A stretch of DNA of 64,000 nt from Lepidurus packardi (GCA_023053545.1 JAKZAN010000005.1:7006001-7070000), one strand, 5' to 3'. Counted from the stretch's first letter, positions 1-12,196 are shown. The notes: generated by a model not told the origin, from the sequence alone. Numbers and translations: made by a program.

Positions 1-1822
1 GGCTCTCATCGATGAAAAACAGCAACAAACTCTCGTTAAAGTAATCGTACGTATTATACAGCAAAACAATTCTAATTTTGGCATCTGCAGTTTAAAAAGG
101 CCGTAGAGGATTGCGTTTTGCCCTGTAAAACCGACAGTTACCTGCTCCAATGGCTAAAAGGCAAGTCTTTCGGTATTTCTAAGAAAGTTTTGCAAACAAT
201 TCACAAGTTTTTCTCCTGACTAGCTCGCGATTTGGACATCAAGAAGGCAGAACTTATGCTCCGCAATGTAATCTCAGAATTCTTCCGGTTTAAATATCTA
301 AGATTTGGAGGAATTTAATAATTATTTTCCCCATGATAGTCATTAATATGGCGGGAAAGTTTTGGTGCAGATTTACTAAATGACGACTGGAAAGCACCTG
401 AAGTTTACTGTCAGTATTATCCTGGTGGATTTTCCGGCTACGATAAAGAACATCTACCCGGTAAAAACTTTAAAATCCATATGTTCTAAAGGCTTTCTTT
501 TAGAAGTCAAATGAAGGCTTCGTTGTTATTTTGCATTTAGAGCTCCACTGGACTTCTAAAAAAAAAAAAGAAAGTTCTTAATTTTTCGTTACAGTTTGGA
601 TTATTCCAGTTGGGCGGGTAGATATGCAAGGCTTGTTTCGTTGTGCCAAAAAAGATATGTATGTCAAGTATACGGTTTGGATCTTGGAGAGAAGCTTGCG
701 TACAATGTGGAAGCGATCAGTAAATCAACACGTTATTATTTTTGATATGGAAGGCTTTACGCTTCGTAAATTCACTTGGGCTCCAGGTAAGCCAGATTAT
801 GCAATTCTATTGTTTAGCTAAGATTCCTTTCCTGTGTGCCAACCACTGGATCGTACCGGCTTTAATCATAGCTATGGAGGTCCTTATGCAGCTGGTTAAA
901 ATTCATGAAGCTAATTACCCGGAAACACTCAAGAAAGCCATTGTTGTAAACGGTGAATAGCAGCAATAAGACTAATATTTTTTTCGTAATAACGGAATTT
1001 CGTTCGTTTTTTAGCACCTAGGTACTTTTCAGTGGCCTACGCTATGCTTAAACCATTTATTCATGAACGGACAGCCCAGAAAATAGTTATTTTTGATTCC
1101 AATCGAGAAGTCTGGACTTCTGCTTTACTGGAAACGATCGATCCTGATCAACTGCCAGTCCACTGGGGAGGAACTCGTACTGATTCTGATGGAAACCCTT
1201 ACTGTTCATCCAGGGTACTTTTTTTTCTAACACGCATTAGTTCGTTAAGAAAGAAGCTAAATGAGCACACATACTACTACTATGTTGACCCTTTCGCCCC
1301 TTTAGATTTGCATGGCAGGAGAGGTTCCTAAGGAGTTCTTTGAAAAGCACCAAATCGATTCCGAAAATTGTGACAATTTCACGGCTATCAGTTTGTACGC
1401 AGGAGAAACTAAACAATTGGAATACCAAATTCAAAATCAAGGAGCAACGTTAAAGTACAAACCTCTTTTCTGAAAACGGAGTAATCAAAATTCTGTCTTT
1501 TTTTAAGGTGGGAGTATAAGAGCGACGGTGGAGATGTCGGCTTTGCTGTCTATCGCAAAGACGTGAATTCGAACAACCTGCAGATTATTATCCCTAAAGA
1601 GCGCGTTGAGAGTCATGTCTATCTAGAAGAGGGAGAAATGGTCTGCTCTGAACCTGGCACGTGTAAGTCTAGCTTTCTAATCTCTTACAGACAAGATTAA
1701 CCTAACAATGCTGATCGACAGATGTCTTGGAGTTTGATAACTCGTTCAGCTACATGAAAAGCAAAAAACTCTTGTATAATATTACACTTGTCGATGAAGA
1801 AGACGAATTTACATCGTTATAG
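1..1822 (+). CDS. SEC14L2-like: SEC14-like protein (CRAL-TRIO plus GOLD domain), 5' end cut off by the window
   Basis: This is a cytosolic lipid-binding and transfer protein of the animal SEC14L family. Spliced reading gives the CRAL-TRIO N-terminal helices (exons about 1-40, 91-160, 224-267), the PGGFSGYDK motif (372-470), the lipid-binding core with ENYPETL-like EANYPETL and HWGGTRTDSDGNP, then a C-terminal GOLD domain with GGDVGFAVY and FDNSFSYMKSKKL, stop at 1820-1822. Exon 1 is already in frame at base 2, so the start codon lies upstream of the window. For the exon near 872 I chose the acceptor that restores the family's length (TWAPAMEVL). Two oddities: the donor at 161 reads GCAAGT, a GC-AG intron, and the junction between about 268 and 371 has no clean GT donor in the right phase, so a few residues there are unresolved. 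The family call is secure; the exact vertebrate orthologue (SEC14L2, 3 or 4) is not. Confidence 0.88.
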
Positions 1823-3215
1823 AAAAGAACATACATTCGATCTCTATTTTTTCGTTCGGTTTTGTTATGTGTTCTAAAATTTCATTCTGTGTTGGAAAAT
1901 GCTTTGCCGCGAGAACGCTAAGAATGACATTCATCAAATGTAATGGTGTTCCAATATATTCAAATCTATTCGCCCAAATTGTGTAGACTTTATATCCTGG
2001 CTTCTAACAGCTCAAATACGACTGCAAATCCAAAATATGCGTTTTTTGCCTACCTTAAACGTGCTTGATAAATAACACACCCGCTGGCTTTTCCTTTCAA
2101 AGCTGCAGTACCGAAAACCTTGCTAAAAAAACAGTTCAAAGCTTTCCTTAACCTTGACCTTATAATTTTAAAATGTTATGTACTTTGCTATAGTCATTCG
2201 ACAGTAAGTAGTTTTTGACCCAACAATGGAATATCACTGCACTCAATACTGAAACTTAACAATGAAAAACTTAAATTCGGGTCATTTAGATGAAATATGC
2301 CTCAATAGCTTTATGTAAAACCTTCATGTTCTAGCAATTAAGTGAAAAGCGACGTGGATTTATTATATACTTTTATGCCAGCAATTTAACAGAAAGTAGA
2401 TCAGATCTTGACTCATGTTTATGATAAGCAACGTGTCTTGCTGGATAATAATCATAATAACCAGCGATACGGTCTAGAAGACAATTAAAACCCTGAACTT
2501 GACCTTCAAATTAGTTTGACAACACTATTATATGTCAATTTCAATTTCATTGCAATTTCACTGTTGAGCAGGCTATACAATTTTACACCTAAATTATATC
2601 TACTATGTTATTGCCAATTACCTTTAATTAAGTGTAGAGACGCAGCACAGTAAAGAGAGTTATAAAAGGCCAACTCGATATTCCTTTATCTCCCACCGGC
2701 CGACAGTAAGACATTCCTTTGGGGAACGTATTCTCGCAACAGTCAGTTGTCGAGCAGCGGTTTATAAAGAGCCCTTCGCACCACGCCAATTGTACTTGAA
2801 GCCTCATCTATGGATTATTCCATTCAAACAAGCGCTTTCTTGCGCGAAAGGGTGAGCAAGGCCATTTAGAAAGAAAAACCGAATTCAAAACAAACCTTGA
2901 AATTATTTTTCTAACATTACGGAGAGGTCCAAGGTCAACCTCTTGCAAACTTGCGGAGAATCGCCGCAAAATTCGAAAGGATTCGTGGGATCTTCGACAC
3001 TTTCAACCGCCCCGGTGTTTAGAATAACAAATTCCTGAAATCTCAATTAAACGTGCATCCTTTACTAATTCGTACATAAATGGAGTACACTGAAACTACT
3101 CTGCACGAAAAAAAGAAAAACGCAACAGCTGAATTTTTTACTGTAAGAGTATATAGTGAATTGCTAAAGAAAATTTTCATCAGAATTTTCCAATCAATGT
3201 TTTCTTCAACCTATG
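1823..3215. other. Intergenic, no convincing gene
   Basis: AT-rich DNA between the SEC14-like gene and a probable MITE. The only suggestive item is a TATAAAA at 2661-2667 followed by TCAGT at 2743-2747 and a second TTTATAAAG at 2761. The spacing is too long for a standard TATA/initiator pair, and the short reading frame after it (ATG 2810) has no recognisable product. Confidence 0.5.
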
Positions 3216-3777
3216 GTACGTTCAGGGAAAATTGCTTAACACAAAACCGCTTAGCACACAACCTATTCACACAAAATGGTATTCCGGTCCGGACAAAACG
3301 CTATGCAATTCCATACATTTGTTTCCTTTTAACACGAAAGAAAAACCACTTAACACAAAAAAACTTCGCGACCTGAAGGAACGACAAGACAGTTTTGTTG
3401 CGAAAAAAAAATTTTTGGACGACAAAATACTTTTGTCTTCTTATCAACCGTCTCCCGGGTTGTAGAGCCTTAGCAACATCCCTGACTTCTATTCAAATTT
3501 GTGTCTTTCTCACACCAATAGTCCGTGGGTAGTTAACACATTTAATTTTTATTTACAGTCTGTTAAAATGCTTTGAAATGTATTATTTGTGCTTTAAAAT
3601 TTATAGACTGTCAATGTATGAATATAAACTTGAATATTAACTCTGTTATCACGACAGTTTTTTTATTGACTAGGTTTTTTGCATACATGTGTTAGCATGT
3701 ATGTGTTAGCAATTCCTTTTAACATGAAAAAATATCTCGGTCCCTTCGATATTATGTTAAGCGGCTTTCACTGTACT
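3216..3777. mobile_element. Probable non-autonomous pogo/Tigger-like MITE
   Basis: The right end, read on the - strand, starts CAGTGAAAGCCGCTTAAC next to a TA. The left end, read on the + strand, starts CGTTCAGGGAAAATTGCTTA next to a TA and also runs into CTTAACAC. The two ends are therefore imperfect inverted repeats flanked by TA, the target duplication of Tc1/mariner elements, and CAGTG-type ends are common in the pogo/Tigger branch. The left interior repeats TTAACACAAAA-like words several times. No transposase is seen inside. Boundaries are approximate. Confidence 0.45.
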
Positions 3778-3833
3778 ATTGTAGGCACAGCTACAAGCAA
3801 GTAAAAAAGCTAAGAATTTAAATTCTTAGAAAA

Positions 3834-4490
3834 TTAAAAAGCATATAACTGAACGCCCACAAGAGTAATGTTAGGTAAAGTTGACCAAGTTATACCACTT
3901 TCTGACGAAGTAGTCGAATTGGGTATACCCCACAAAGCAGTCAAACCGCCAGGACCATAACAAACACCATAAGGTGTTCTACCAATTATATCGGGATTGG
4001 TTAAATTCCAGAATTTACTACATGAGGGATCCGCTGTATAGTTTAGAGAAGTGGCATTTAGAGGAGCTCCCAAACCGTCTCCTGCAGTACCGTTTAGAAA
4101 ATATTCCAAACTTAGCGTGCAACTCCAGTCGAAATTCAATCCGTCGTATAGTGCATAAAATGATATACATTGATTGAGAGTAAAAAGCTGAACTAGCAGA
4201 AGTCTCTGGGTTTTAGAGAGTAAGTGGGTCCGATAGCTACATAATAACCGCTCATATAACGAGCTAGTGCCATTTGGATACCTGAATCTTTCAAAAAGAA
4301 GAATTTTATCACCCACGCATGTTGTGTTTTTAAAGTAAAGCACTTCAGGGCCTTGTGGCCACAAAGTGCACTGCTTCTTAACTGAAATAAATCCCAATGT
4401 GAAATAAATTTGAGGAAAAGTGACTTATTTATAAGGATTCAATACTTGGAGAAGAACTGCCATTATAGGACACGCTATCATTGCAGGTGT
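3834..4490 (-). pseudogene. Copy A of an unrecognised tandem protein family: C-terminal exon intact, upstream exon broken
   Basis: The C-terminal exon (3834-4381) encodes about 182 residues clearly homologous to the neighbour at 4901-6190. Both share the framework CTLW, a RF-YPNGT segment, NGTAGDGL-AP, DPSC--FWNL, GPGGLTA-WG-P and SGITWSTLP near the end. It carries many N-glycosylation sequons, which fits a secreted or extracellular domain. The acceptor at 4382 has the same phase as in the neighbour. A short remnant of the preceding exon (about 4446-4490, TCNDS...SSSP) joins in the correct phase, but further upstream that frame runs into stops, whereas the neighbour has a cysteine-rich region there. 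I therefore think this copy lost its N-terminal half, although a replacement first exon cannot be excluded. Function unknown. Confidence 0.55.
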
Positions 4491-4900
4491 TTAAATCATG
4501 TGTTTATATTCACCCATGCTCTTCGATATTGCGGACACAAAAACTACCTTTCAATACAGACCTCGCACAATACTATCCTATATAGTGCAAGTGCAACACG
4601 AGTTGCATACTGCGGAGCAATGGAGTCATGCATCGTACAATAAGGAAATTTACCCGTATTTTACGCAATATTTTATTCGTAACTTTAAGCACTGTAAATA
4701 GCAAACACGTTCTTGGAAAGGCAAGATTAAAAATATACCTAACAAAATATACATTACTTAACCTAACGTTTTAATAACTACAATGCGTTCAAACCATGGT
4801 AGAGGCGGATATGATCTAATACTGGGTTGTATGGTTTTATAGATAATACTATGTTGGGGTGCTGTTTTTTCACTCAACGCGGTGCGAAAAACAGCAAACT

Positions 4901-6190
4901 TTATATTAAATAAACACTAATGCCAATTAGGTTGACTGTCGGTGGTAATGTGGACCAAGCGATACCGCTCCAGAAAACACCGCCAGTCGTTTTCGGTGAA
5001 CCAAAAAATGCTGTCAAACCTCCTGGGCAAGGACCGGTAGCATTTACTGGTTTACTTAACGGAAGAGTAGCGCTGGGAGACTGGGAAATATTCCAAAAGA
5101 ATCCGCAGGCAGGGTCGAACAATGCGGTATCTTCAACGAAAGGAATATTGGAAAAGGGAGCGTATAACCCATTTCCAGCTGTCCCATCGATGAATGGCCC
5201 CAAAGTCAATCGCTTTAAATCATCGCATCTGAATCCGGAATAGAGTGCCGTGTACACGGTGCCCGCAGATGAGTACAATTCAATCAACATGTACTTTTGC
5301 GTTTCCCGTTGAAGGTGCTGGCGAACTGAACCCCAGGAGAAATTGGAAATTGCAGCATCGTTAATCCTCGTCCCATTTGGATAGTTAAATCGACGGTACA
5401 TAAGCATCTTTGTTTGGACGCAAATGGCGTTTATTTTATTACGTACTTGATCACCGGCCCATAATGTACAACTCGCTTCCCCTTAAAATGTAGATATTAT
5501 TTTTTTTTCTTTTTCCGTCTCGTCATTACCTGCAGGGGAAAAGCTGTCAGGGAAATTATTGTAACAATCCCTGCAACTTTGGTTACAAGTACTACAATCA
5601 TTGCCAATGCAGCCCGGACGGTAACAAAGTCCGCAATTACCATTATGGTTTTGTACACATTGGCCAATGCAAGGTACCGGTGAACTAGCGTCTGTGATTT
5701 TATCAAAATTCTTCAACCATCCATAGTTAGGATTAAGGGGGGTATTTAGGCAGAGGTTACTATCAAGCAAGAAACAACGCAGCATGGGAAAATAACTGTC
5801 CACGTAATGAGCTTTGCAGCGCTTGTTATGGGCGCATCTTCGGTTACACAACATTCGAGCTCGGTTCATTTGATCTGTAATGATAATCAAGCGGAGTTAC
5901 GTAAAATGGAGAACATTCACATAATCTTTTCGCATAATACCTTCTGTATTTCGTGGCATCATGTGTATTGAAGCAATAAGATTAGCACTCCCAGCGGGTA
6001 GAAACCCGGAATATAAATCTGACGTTATACCAAAATATGTAGTGGACACTAAGCATAGTGTTAATACATTAAGCAACACTGCCCCTTTCAGTGTATTCCA
6101 AGTCTTTCCCATGTCCAACGCTTCGATCTTGGCTTGGCTCCGAAGTGAGTTTCGAAGCTCTTTCACAACTCCATCTTTGATATGTACCAT
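4901..6190 (-). CDS. Copy B, intact member of an unrecognised type II membrane or secreted protein family
   Basis: Three exons (6190-5941, 5874-5530, 5481-4901) join in frame to a 391-residue protein. Residues 1-28 are basic and cytosol-like. A hydrophobic segment around residues 30-55 would be a signal anchor or uncleaved signal. Residues about 85-195 are cysteine-rich, with CNRRC, CCFL-like spacing and a dense C-x-C tract. The last 190 residues form a domain with CTLW, RRFNYPNGT, SGFRCDDL, IDGTAGNGLYAP, DPACGFFWN, CPGGLTA and SGIAWSTLP. Exon 1 ends in G and exon 2 begins after CAG in a matching phase, which fixes the intron of about 66 bp. I do not recognise the family. It is tandemly duplicated (copies at 3834 and about 7320), and extracellular tandem families of this kind often serve recognition or defence, but that is only inference. 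Confidence 0.72.
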
Positions 6191-6796
6191 TAGCTACTGT
6201 TGATTGAAATTACCATTGTTCTATCGCTCATGCGTGTAATTTTATGGATTCAAGCGATCACTTTCCTGGAGAAAAATTATAAGCAACATTTTCTCAAAAG
6301 GAAACAAAAGTTGCTGTTCTCTTTGTTTCACTGACAATAAAGGAGTAAGGAATTCATTGAATTTCTACACGAATTAGTGTCACGCACGAGCGCAATTGTT
6401 TGATGCCTCGAAACAGTGTACATGAACATCTGTATCGGAAAATGTCATTAATTATTTACACGATAGAAGAAAAACACACAGCTATCACGATCGAACTCTA
6501 CCTTACTTCGAGTGAGGTAGAGTCTATTCGATCTTTTTTCTATTTTTTCGAGATCATTTTTTTCTTCCAGAATGTTAACATAAAATCGATAAAGGAGCAA
6601 AAACCAGTTAAAGGAGTTCATAGTAACCTCTCGGAACAAAATGAAAGTGAAACTTAATTGTTATTGTTAAAGTAATGTTTACGATCTACACTATAAATTT
6701 TTGTAGTTTTTGCGCTATAGTGACAAAAATAACGGATGTATTGTGGTCTGATACCAGATGCGTGAAGTTATCACTCGGTACAGGAAGATAAAACAC

Positions 6797-6905
6797 AAAG
6801 CTTATAAAGGTACAAAAGCTTATAAAGTTACTCATGAATGTACAATGAATGTACAATGAATGTACTCACAAAGCTTATAAAGGTACTCATGAATGTACAA
6901 TAATT
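6797..6905 (+). repeat. Imperfect tandem repeat built from AAAGCTTATAAAGG and GAATGTACAAT words
   Basis: The word AAGCTTATAAAG occurs three times, and AATGTACAAT or AATGTACTCA words are interspersed in a compound array of about 110 bp. It has the look of minisatellite-like slippage in non-coding DNA. Confidence 0.7.
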
Positions 6906-7166
6906 CACCCCATATTTTGAGCATAAATACAAAACTACATTTGAGTACGCGAGCTAGTTCCCATACAATAGTCTCGTACAGTGCACAGAAATTGCATAAA
7001 TAATATCGCCTTTGCTAACATCATACTGTACAACCATTATAATATAGTACAAAAGATCTAAATGAAAACACAAGTGCTTCGTCCCCTACTTTGTCAATTT
7101 AATCCAAATGAGCATCCAAACTGACAAAGTTGAAGTGTGTAGTTATCTTATTTTAACCCTACTTTA

Positions 7167-7223
7167 AGTGACGCTTATATAATTTAGTGACGCTTATATA
7201 TTTAGTGACGCTTATATAATTCT
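7167..7223 (+). repeat. Three-copy tandem repeat, unit AGTGACGCTTATATAATTT
   Basis: Three consecutive near-identical units of about 19 bp, each starting AGTGACGCTTATATA. There is no coding context. Confidence 0.8.
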
Positions 7224-7319
7224 TATACAATCAGTGAAAGTTTGATAAAGCGTTGAAACCGTTTCGGGTCAAAGCGATGCCCTAAAGAATAAAGTCGTTA
7301 AACCCTAATGTGTCGTGAA

Positions 7320-7560
7320 TGCCAGTCGAAGGGTATATTTGAAAGCACAACACATGCGGGATCTACCAAGGTGGGATCATCAACAAGATCTACACTAGAT
7401 ATCGGGGGCTCAAAGGCCATTTCCCGGCTGTTCCATTGATATATTGTTCAAACTCAAACGTTTATATCGTCGCAATGAAACCCCGAATATAATGCCAAAA
7501 AAGGCATGTCATTATTTAACGAATGCAGTTCTACGTACATGTAATTCTGCGTATTTTCTG
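7320..7560 (-). pseudogene. Copy C of the tandem family, degraded
   Basis: Read on the - strand, the DNA gives ENTQNYMYVELHS and then ALYSGFHCDDINV, which align with ETQKYMLIELYS and ALYSGFRCDDLK of copy B. An in-frame stop follows. The NGTAG motif then appears in a different frame, and PTLVDPACVV continues in yet another. Stops and frameshifts inside the conserved domain make this a pseudogene. No convincing upstream exons were found between 7561 and 8761. Confidence 0.75.
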
Positions 7561-8761
7561 AAAAATGCCAGTGCTTAATTACTTATGACTTAATTAATTA
7601 CCGCAAGTATAAATCCAGAGGCATACGGATTTCCACCCACTATGTTCCCAAAGATTAGGTAACAGTCGTACAAATGTGATTTCAAAATATATTACAAAAA
7701 ATTTACCTAACACTACATACAATTACAATAGATTGACCTACTATGAAGAGTCTAGGAATGACAATCGTCTCCAGCTGTTCAGTTTAACTCCAAACTAATT
7801 TAAAATAACCTCACTCACTTATTGTCCTGCTCGTTTAGCGAACTCCCTGTATTGCAAAAACTAAGAATTCGCCGTCCGATATCAACCGAAATCCATAGTA
7901 CCCAATCGACCACCTGTAACGAAAGAAAAAGCTTTTCGCAATTCCAACCCTTGGCTCTGAAGCTCCAGTCACACTGCTAGCGAACCAGGTGCAGATATTA
8001 GACAAAAACTCGTGTGCAATTGTCATTTGCCATTCCCTCGAACCTCACAGAAAATTACCTTTCCGGGGTCGGCCCCTCCACACAGAAATACGTGTAGCGA
8101 CGTGCAGCACTGTCTCACAACGGTATTGCACATAACGTGCAATAAGCTATAATTTTACGATCCTTGTATTCTAGTGATCTTCAGTTACATCGTTAGTATT
8201 CCGAGGAAATTGCATGTAAACCGACAGATAAAAAGGCTGTAGTTAAAAAAAAGCGTAGAAATCTAACGTTAGTTAAAGTCGTCCAAGTACACAGGGTTTC
8301 ATGCTGACAGCAAACATAGTAATACTTGGGTGACAAACTGGTAGGCTATACTCGATGTCAAACTTGCCGATGATAGTCTTTCTCTCATTGCGATCTTTTC
8401 GGTTCAATTATTTCTTGGGGAATTAATGATTCCATGCTGGCAAAGAACACAGAACTCGTAGATGATAAAATATATGCATCTTTGTAATAAAAATCCGCTA
8501 CCAACTATCCTATACCTAGTACGAACTTCCGGCATGACAGAAAACAAGCCACCTCCAGATTCGCTGCTCATCAAATTCCTATTAAAATTGTTGGAATAAT
8601 AACTAGTAGTAGCACACAAAGCTCAATTTAATCCATGGGATTAAGTAGAGCTTTGTGTGTTTAACAGCCAACACTTACTTGATAGGAAAAATTAGAAAAC
8701 ACTGTTTCGTGGGTTCATTCAATGTACTTATACAATCAATAATTAGAATAATGCAATCCTT
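7561..8761. other. Intergenic, nothing clearly supported
   Basis: Short open frames on the - strand at 7835-8026 and 8404-8619 might be remnants of copy C, but I could not align them to copy B. The word AAAGCTC..TTTAATCCATGG..AGAGCTTTGTGTG around 8615-8660 forms a small imperfect palindrome. Confidence 0.4.
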
Positions 8762-11700
8762 CTAATCGAGTGTCACCAATTCTGTGTCACTATCAAGCTT
8801 CGGTTTCTTATTTACAGGGGCTAAGGGGATTAGTTGGATGCGTTTCTTGGGTTTGTTTTCGGACGTTCCCGAAACGCTTTTTCCACTCGTGGATGCTGGC
8901 GATTGCATAAATTGTTTAATCAATGAAACCTTTGCCTTGGTATTCTTGTTGTTTGCTTCTTCACTTTTTACGTCATCTTGTTCTTTGTTCCCACTCGCTG
9001 GACCGCCAGTTGGAGTCTTGGCTTTGTCTTTTACGGGGAGGAGATATTGCCAAGTGTTTTCAACAGGCTGTTCGGTTACACCGCAGCTTTGTAGTATTTC
9101 AGCTTTAACCAGCCAGCATTTGCGATTCAGAACACTACAATGAGTCCACTCGGCAATTTCTGCTGCTTTGGTCTCAATAGCATTTGTAGATGGACCAGTA
9201 TAGCGCACTTTACCGTCTTCGAGAACCTTTTCGAGCTCCGTAGCTGCTTCATTCCCATCCTGGTGTTGACGTTTGTTTGTAAGGAAAGCACGAAATTCTT
9301 TGATCAAGAACTTTTTGCTCTTTATATTTCTGTGAAACAAGCGGGCTAGATCCGGCAAATCTACATAAATATACAATAAAGAGAAAGATACAGATGAAAA
9401 CTATTTTTTAAGTACCCTCATCCGAAAATGCCTTTTTCTTAGCTTTTTTAGGCTCGCTTTTCTTCTCCTCGTTTTCACCATCCTCATTTCTCTGGCTAAT
9501 TGCCTTCGACAAGCTAATTGGCAGAGGCACGCATGCTACTGCTTGATAAGGCATCAAAATTTTAAGCAATTGCTGCAGCCCTGATAAAGATTTAAAAATA
9601 GTCAGATTCAAGGAGACTTTACAAACGACTCATGATTAATTTACCATTAATAAAAGATTAATTTAGAATGGTTGTCTTGAAAGTTATCTTACCATGGTTA
9701 TGCTCGACTTGATCCACCCAGATGCATCCGATAAGACGAGGTTTAAGGCGACAAGTCTTTTTCTTTCGTTCTTCCTCGAATTCAACTTCTTTGGCTTTTA
9801 AGCTAGCCTTCATTCTTTCGGGACTCTAGAACACGACATTGTCAGAAAATATATTAAAAAAATTAATCTATCTATTGTTACCATCACTTCGTCATTTTCA
9901 TCTTTCGCCTCTTCGTCACTTAGATACCCATGGGGCACAAAGAACTCATTATCCACTTCGTAGTCATCTTCAGGCTCCTTCTCCTCACCTTCGGAGTCAC
10001 TAACTGATTCGCCAGGTTCTTCTTCCTCCCACTCATCATCAGAATCTATTTCGTAGTCGAAAACGTCCTGCACGTAAACAGAAACAATAATTGTGAAAAC
10101 AAGCCATGGCAAGGATCTTGCTAACGCTACTTCTTTAGCGAAGGGACGGCGTGCGCTAATATGAAGAGGCTTCTTGGTCCAAGTACCCCAATAAGGCGGC
10201 CGGCGATTTTCGTGAAATTTGAGTAACTTGGCACGTATTTTTTGGCAAGATGTATGGCTTTCTTCCATGACATTCGCCTTATTAACTTCAGCCAAATCTT
10301 CCTCTTCATCTGAACAGGTTTGACGTCAGAGTTACAACGTGAACTACTCAATAAGAAATACGCACCTAATACTTCCACTTCATCGGTTTCTTTCGACAGA
10401 GGCCAGGTGGGTACTGACTGCCCTTTTACATACTGCGAGCTCTTTAGCTGTTGAAGATAAGTTACGCTGGCGGACGACTGGTCTTTGAGGAACGTTTTCA
10501 TTGCCTCTTTGTGCTTGTCGGTAAAAGTAGTTCTCACAATCGGTGCTAAACGCATTCCAACCTTAACCTAAATATAAATTCAAAATTCATAGTTCAAAAA
10601 TGTGAAACTTTTAAGTATTACGTTACCTGAAATGGTTCAAATGCTAATTTAGTTGAAAGTGCGCTGCTTATCGGAACTGGTCGCGTTTTCTTCGCTTTGG
10701 GCGTGAAGAAGCTGGCAAACGCTTGAGACACGCGTTCCTTTTTCTTGCGCTCTTCTTCTTCTTGTCGTTTCTTTTCTTCCTCGAGCTTTTGTTTTTCCTC
10801 AGCTCGTTGTTTCTTTTCTAATTCTTTTTCTTCCTCGGCTTTCTTTTTAGAAGCAGCTTTGGCGCTACAAAAGTATTATATATATACAAACATTGAAGAA
10901 CATTCTGGTAAAAACAACTAACTCCAAGGCTTCCTGCTTTAGTTTTCGCGTCAATTCCTTCTGTGCCTTAGCCTCAGCTCTAATGCGTTCTTTCTCCTCC
11001 TTCTCACGCAGTTTTTCCTAATGAATATTTTAAGATAAATTAGTCAAGATTAAAACCTGGTCCAAAAAAAGTTACTTCTTTTTCTTGTTGTTTTTCGTCC
11101 TGTTTCCTTTTACGCTCAGCTTCCTTATCTGACATTTTTGGAGTCATTTTCTGAGGTTTAGGTTGCTTCTTTGATTTAGGAGTTTTATCAGTTGCATCAT
11201 TCCGACTAGGTTTTTCGCCCGAGCCGTCTTCCGCTTCTAAATCTTGTTGGTTTCCTACCATTTTGCTTGTCGGACTGTCGGCAACAGAGGCTAAAGATAC
11301 GTCAGGATTATCCGATGCATTGCTATTGCACTCGTCCGATTCTGAATCCACCACACAATCTAGCGCGGAAGTATCTTGAGTCTTTTCTTTGTTATGAAGC
11401 TCGCTTTGACCTGTGTTGTTTGTATCAACTTCGGTTTCTTCGGGATTCATCAACGTGGCATCCGTGGATTTAGTTGGTGTTTTCTTCGCGCTTTCTGCAC
11501 TTGTTTCGCAAATTGAAACCGAGTTCGAGTCATCCGAAAGGCAAATCAAATCTACTGTTGATTTACTACTGGAATCCTTGTCACTGACTGAATTTTGCAA
11601 TTTTTGCGATGATATATCTGCATCTGTCTGTTTGGAGGGAGGTACAGAACTTACAGCAAATCTGGCTAGTTTCGAAGATACGCCGTTTTTCTTAACAGAA

Positions 11701-11899
11701 GGAGACTCTTCAGCTTTGGCTTGGATTTGAGGCTTGTTTTCCATAGTCTTGAGGTTGAACGGTAGTCGGGCTAGGACAATAAAACATTACAATTAGTTAT
11801 TAGACTATTCATCATATCATATTATAAGTTAACAAAAACGGAAGATAAACAACCTTGTTTAAGCCGCTTTCCAGGTGTGGTCCCATTTGCACTAGCCAT
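8762..11899 (-). CDS. CHAF1A: Chromatin assembly factor 1 large subunit (p150)
   Basis: The large subunit of CAF-1 places newly made H3-H4 on replicating DNA, guided by PCNA. Reading from ATG 11899-11897: a low-complexity acidic/serine N-terminus; the long K/E/R-rich coiled region (exons around 10720-11020, with EKLREKEEKER and KKQRAEEKQK); the PVPI..KLAFEPF segment; then the diagnostic central block RAKLLKFHENRRPPYWGTW followed by DYEIDSDDEWEEEEPGE, which is the acidic ED domain that binds histones. It ends with DLPDLARLFHRN..KFLIKEFR and a lysine-rich tail, stop at 8762. All these parts occur in this order in animal CHAF1A. At least eight short introns interrupt the gene. The first exon (11854-11899) encodes only MASANGTTPGKRLKQ. 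A possible 5' untranslated exon lies up to about 12192. Confidence 0.93.
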
Positions 11900-12196
11900 T
11901 TGTAAAAAAAATTTTAACTAGATCGTAGATGTAGATCTTCTGAAAATGTAGATTGTAAACACAACCTATGTTTATACCACCATCACTATTATACCTTTGT
12001 GGCCTTGGGCTTTCCCGCGCAATCTCTTGTTCGTTGTTCAGGGTCTCTCTAGGAATGAAACCGCGATCATAAGCTATAGACGCGTAAATGGGAAGTAGAA
12101 AAGTCATTTTTATACAAAGAAACAGAAAATAATAATGGGGACACGGGCAATGAGAACTAACAAATGGGACGTTCTCGCCATCAAGGGCCATGTTTA
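11900..12196 (-). other. 5' leader region of CHAF1A
   Basis: Reading on the - strand from about 12192, an open frame starting MALDGENVPF runs toward CHAF1A. A donor-like AAAG|GTATAA and acceptor-like TTTTCAG at about 11940 would remove an intron from a leader exon. No known protein is encoded, so I read this as untranslated leader plus promoter. Confidence 0.35.

Larger units (their letters stand above)
6191..7319. other. Intergenic with simple tandem repeats, no gene recognised
   Basis: AT-rich spacer upstream of copy B. It holds the two tandem repeats listed separately. Short open frames on both strands (for example 6400-6657) overlap each other and resemble nothing I know. Confidence 0.5.

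Noticed and set aside
2661-2860. TATA box and short frame starting MDYSIQ
   Set aside because: The TATA-to-initiator distance is about 80 bp and no product or continuing exon is recognisable.
4920-5243. A + strand frame of 107 codons
   Set aside because: It is antisense to the conserved C-terminal exon of copy B, whose homology to copies A and C settles the coding strand.
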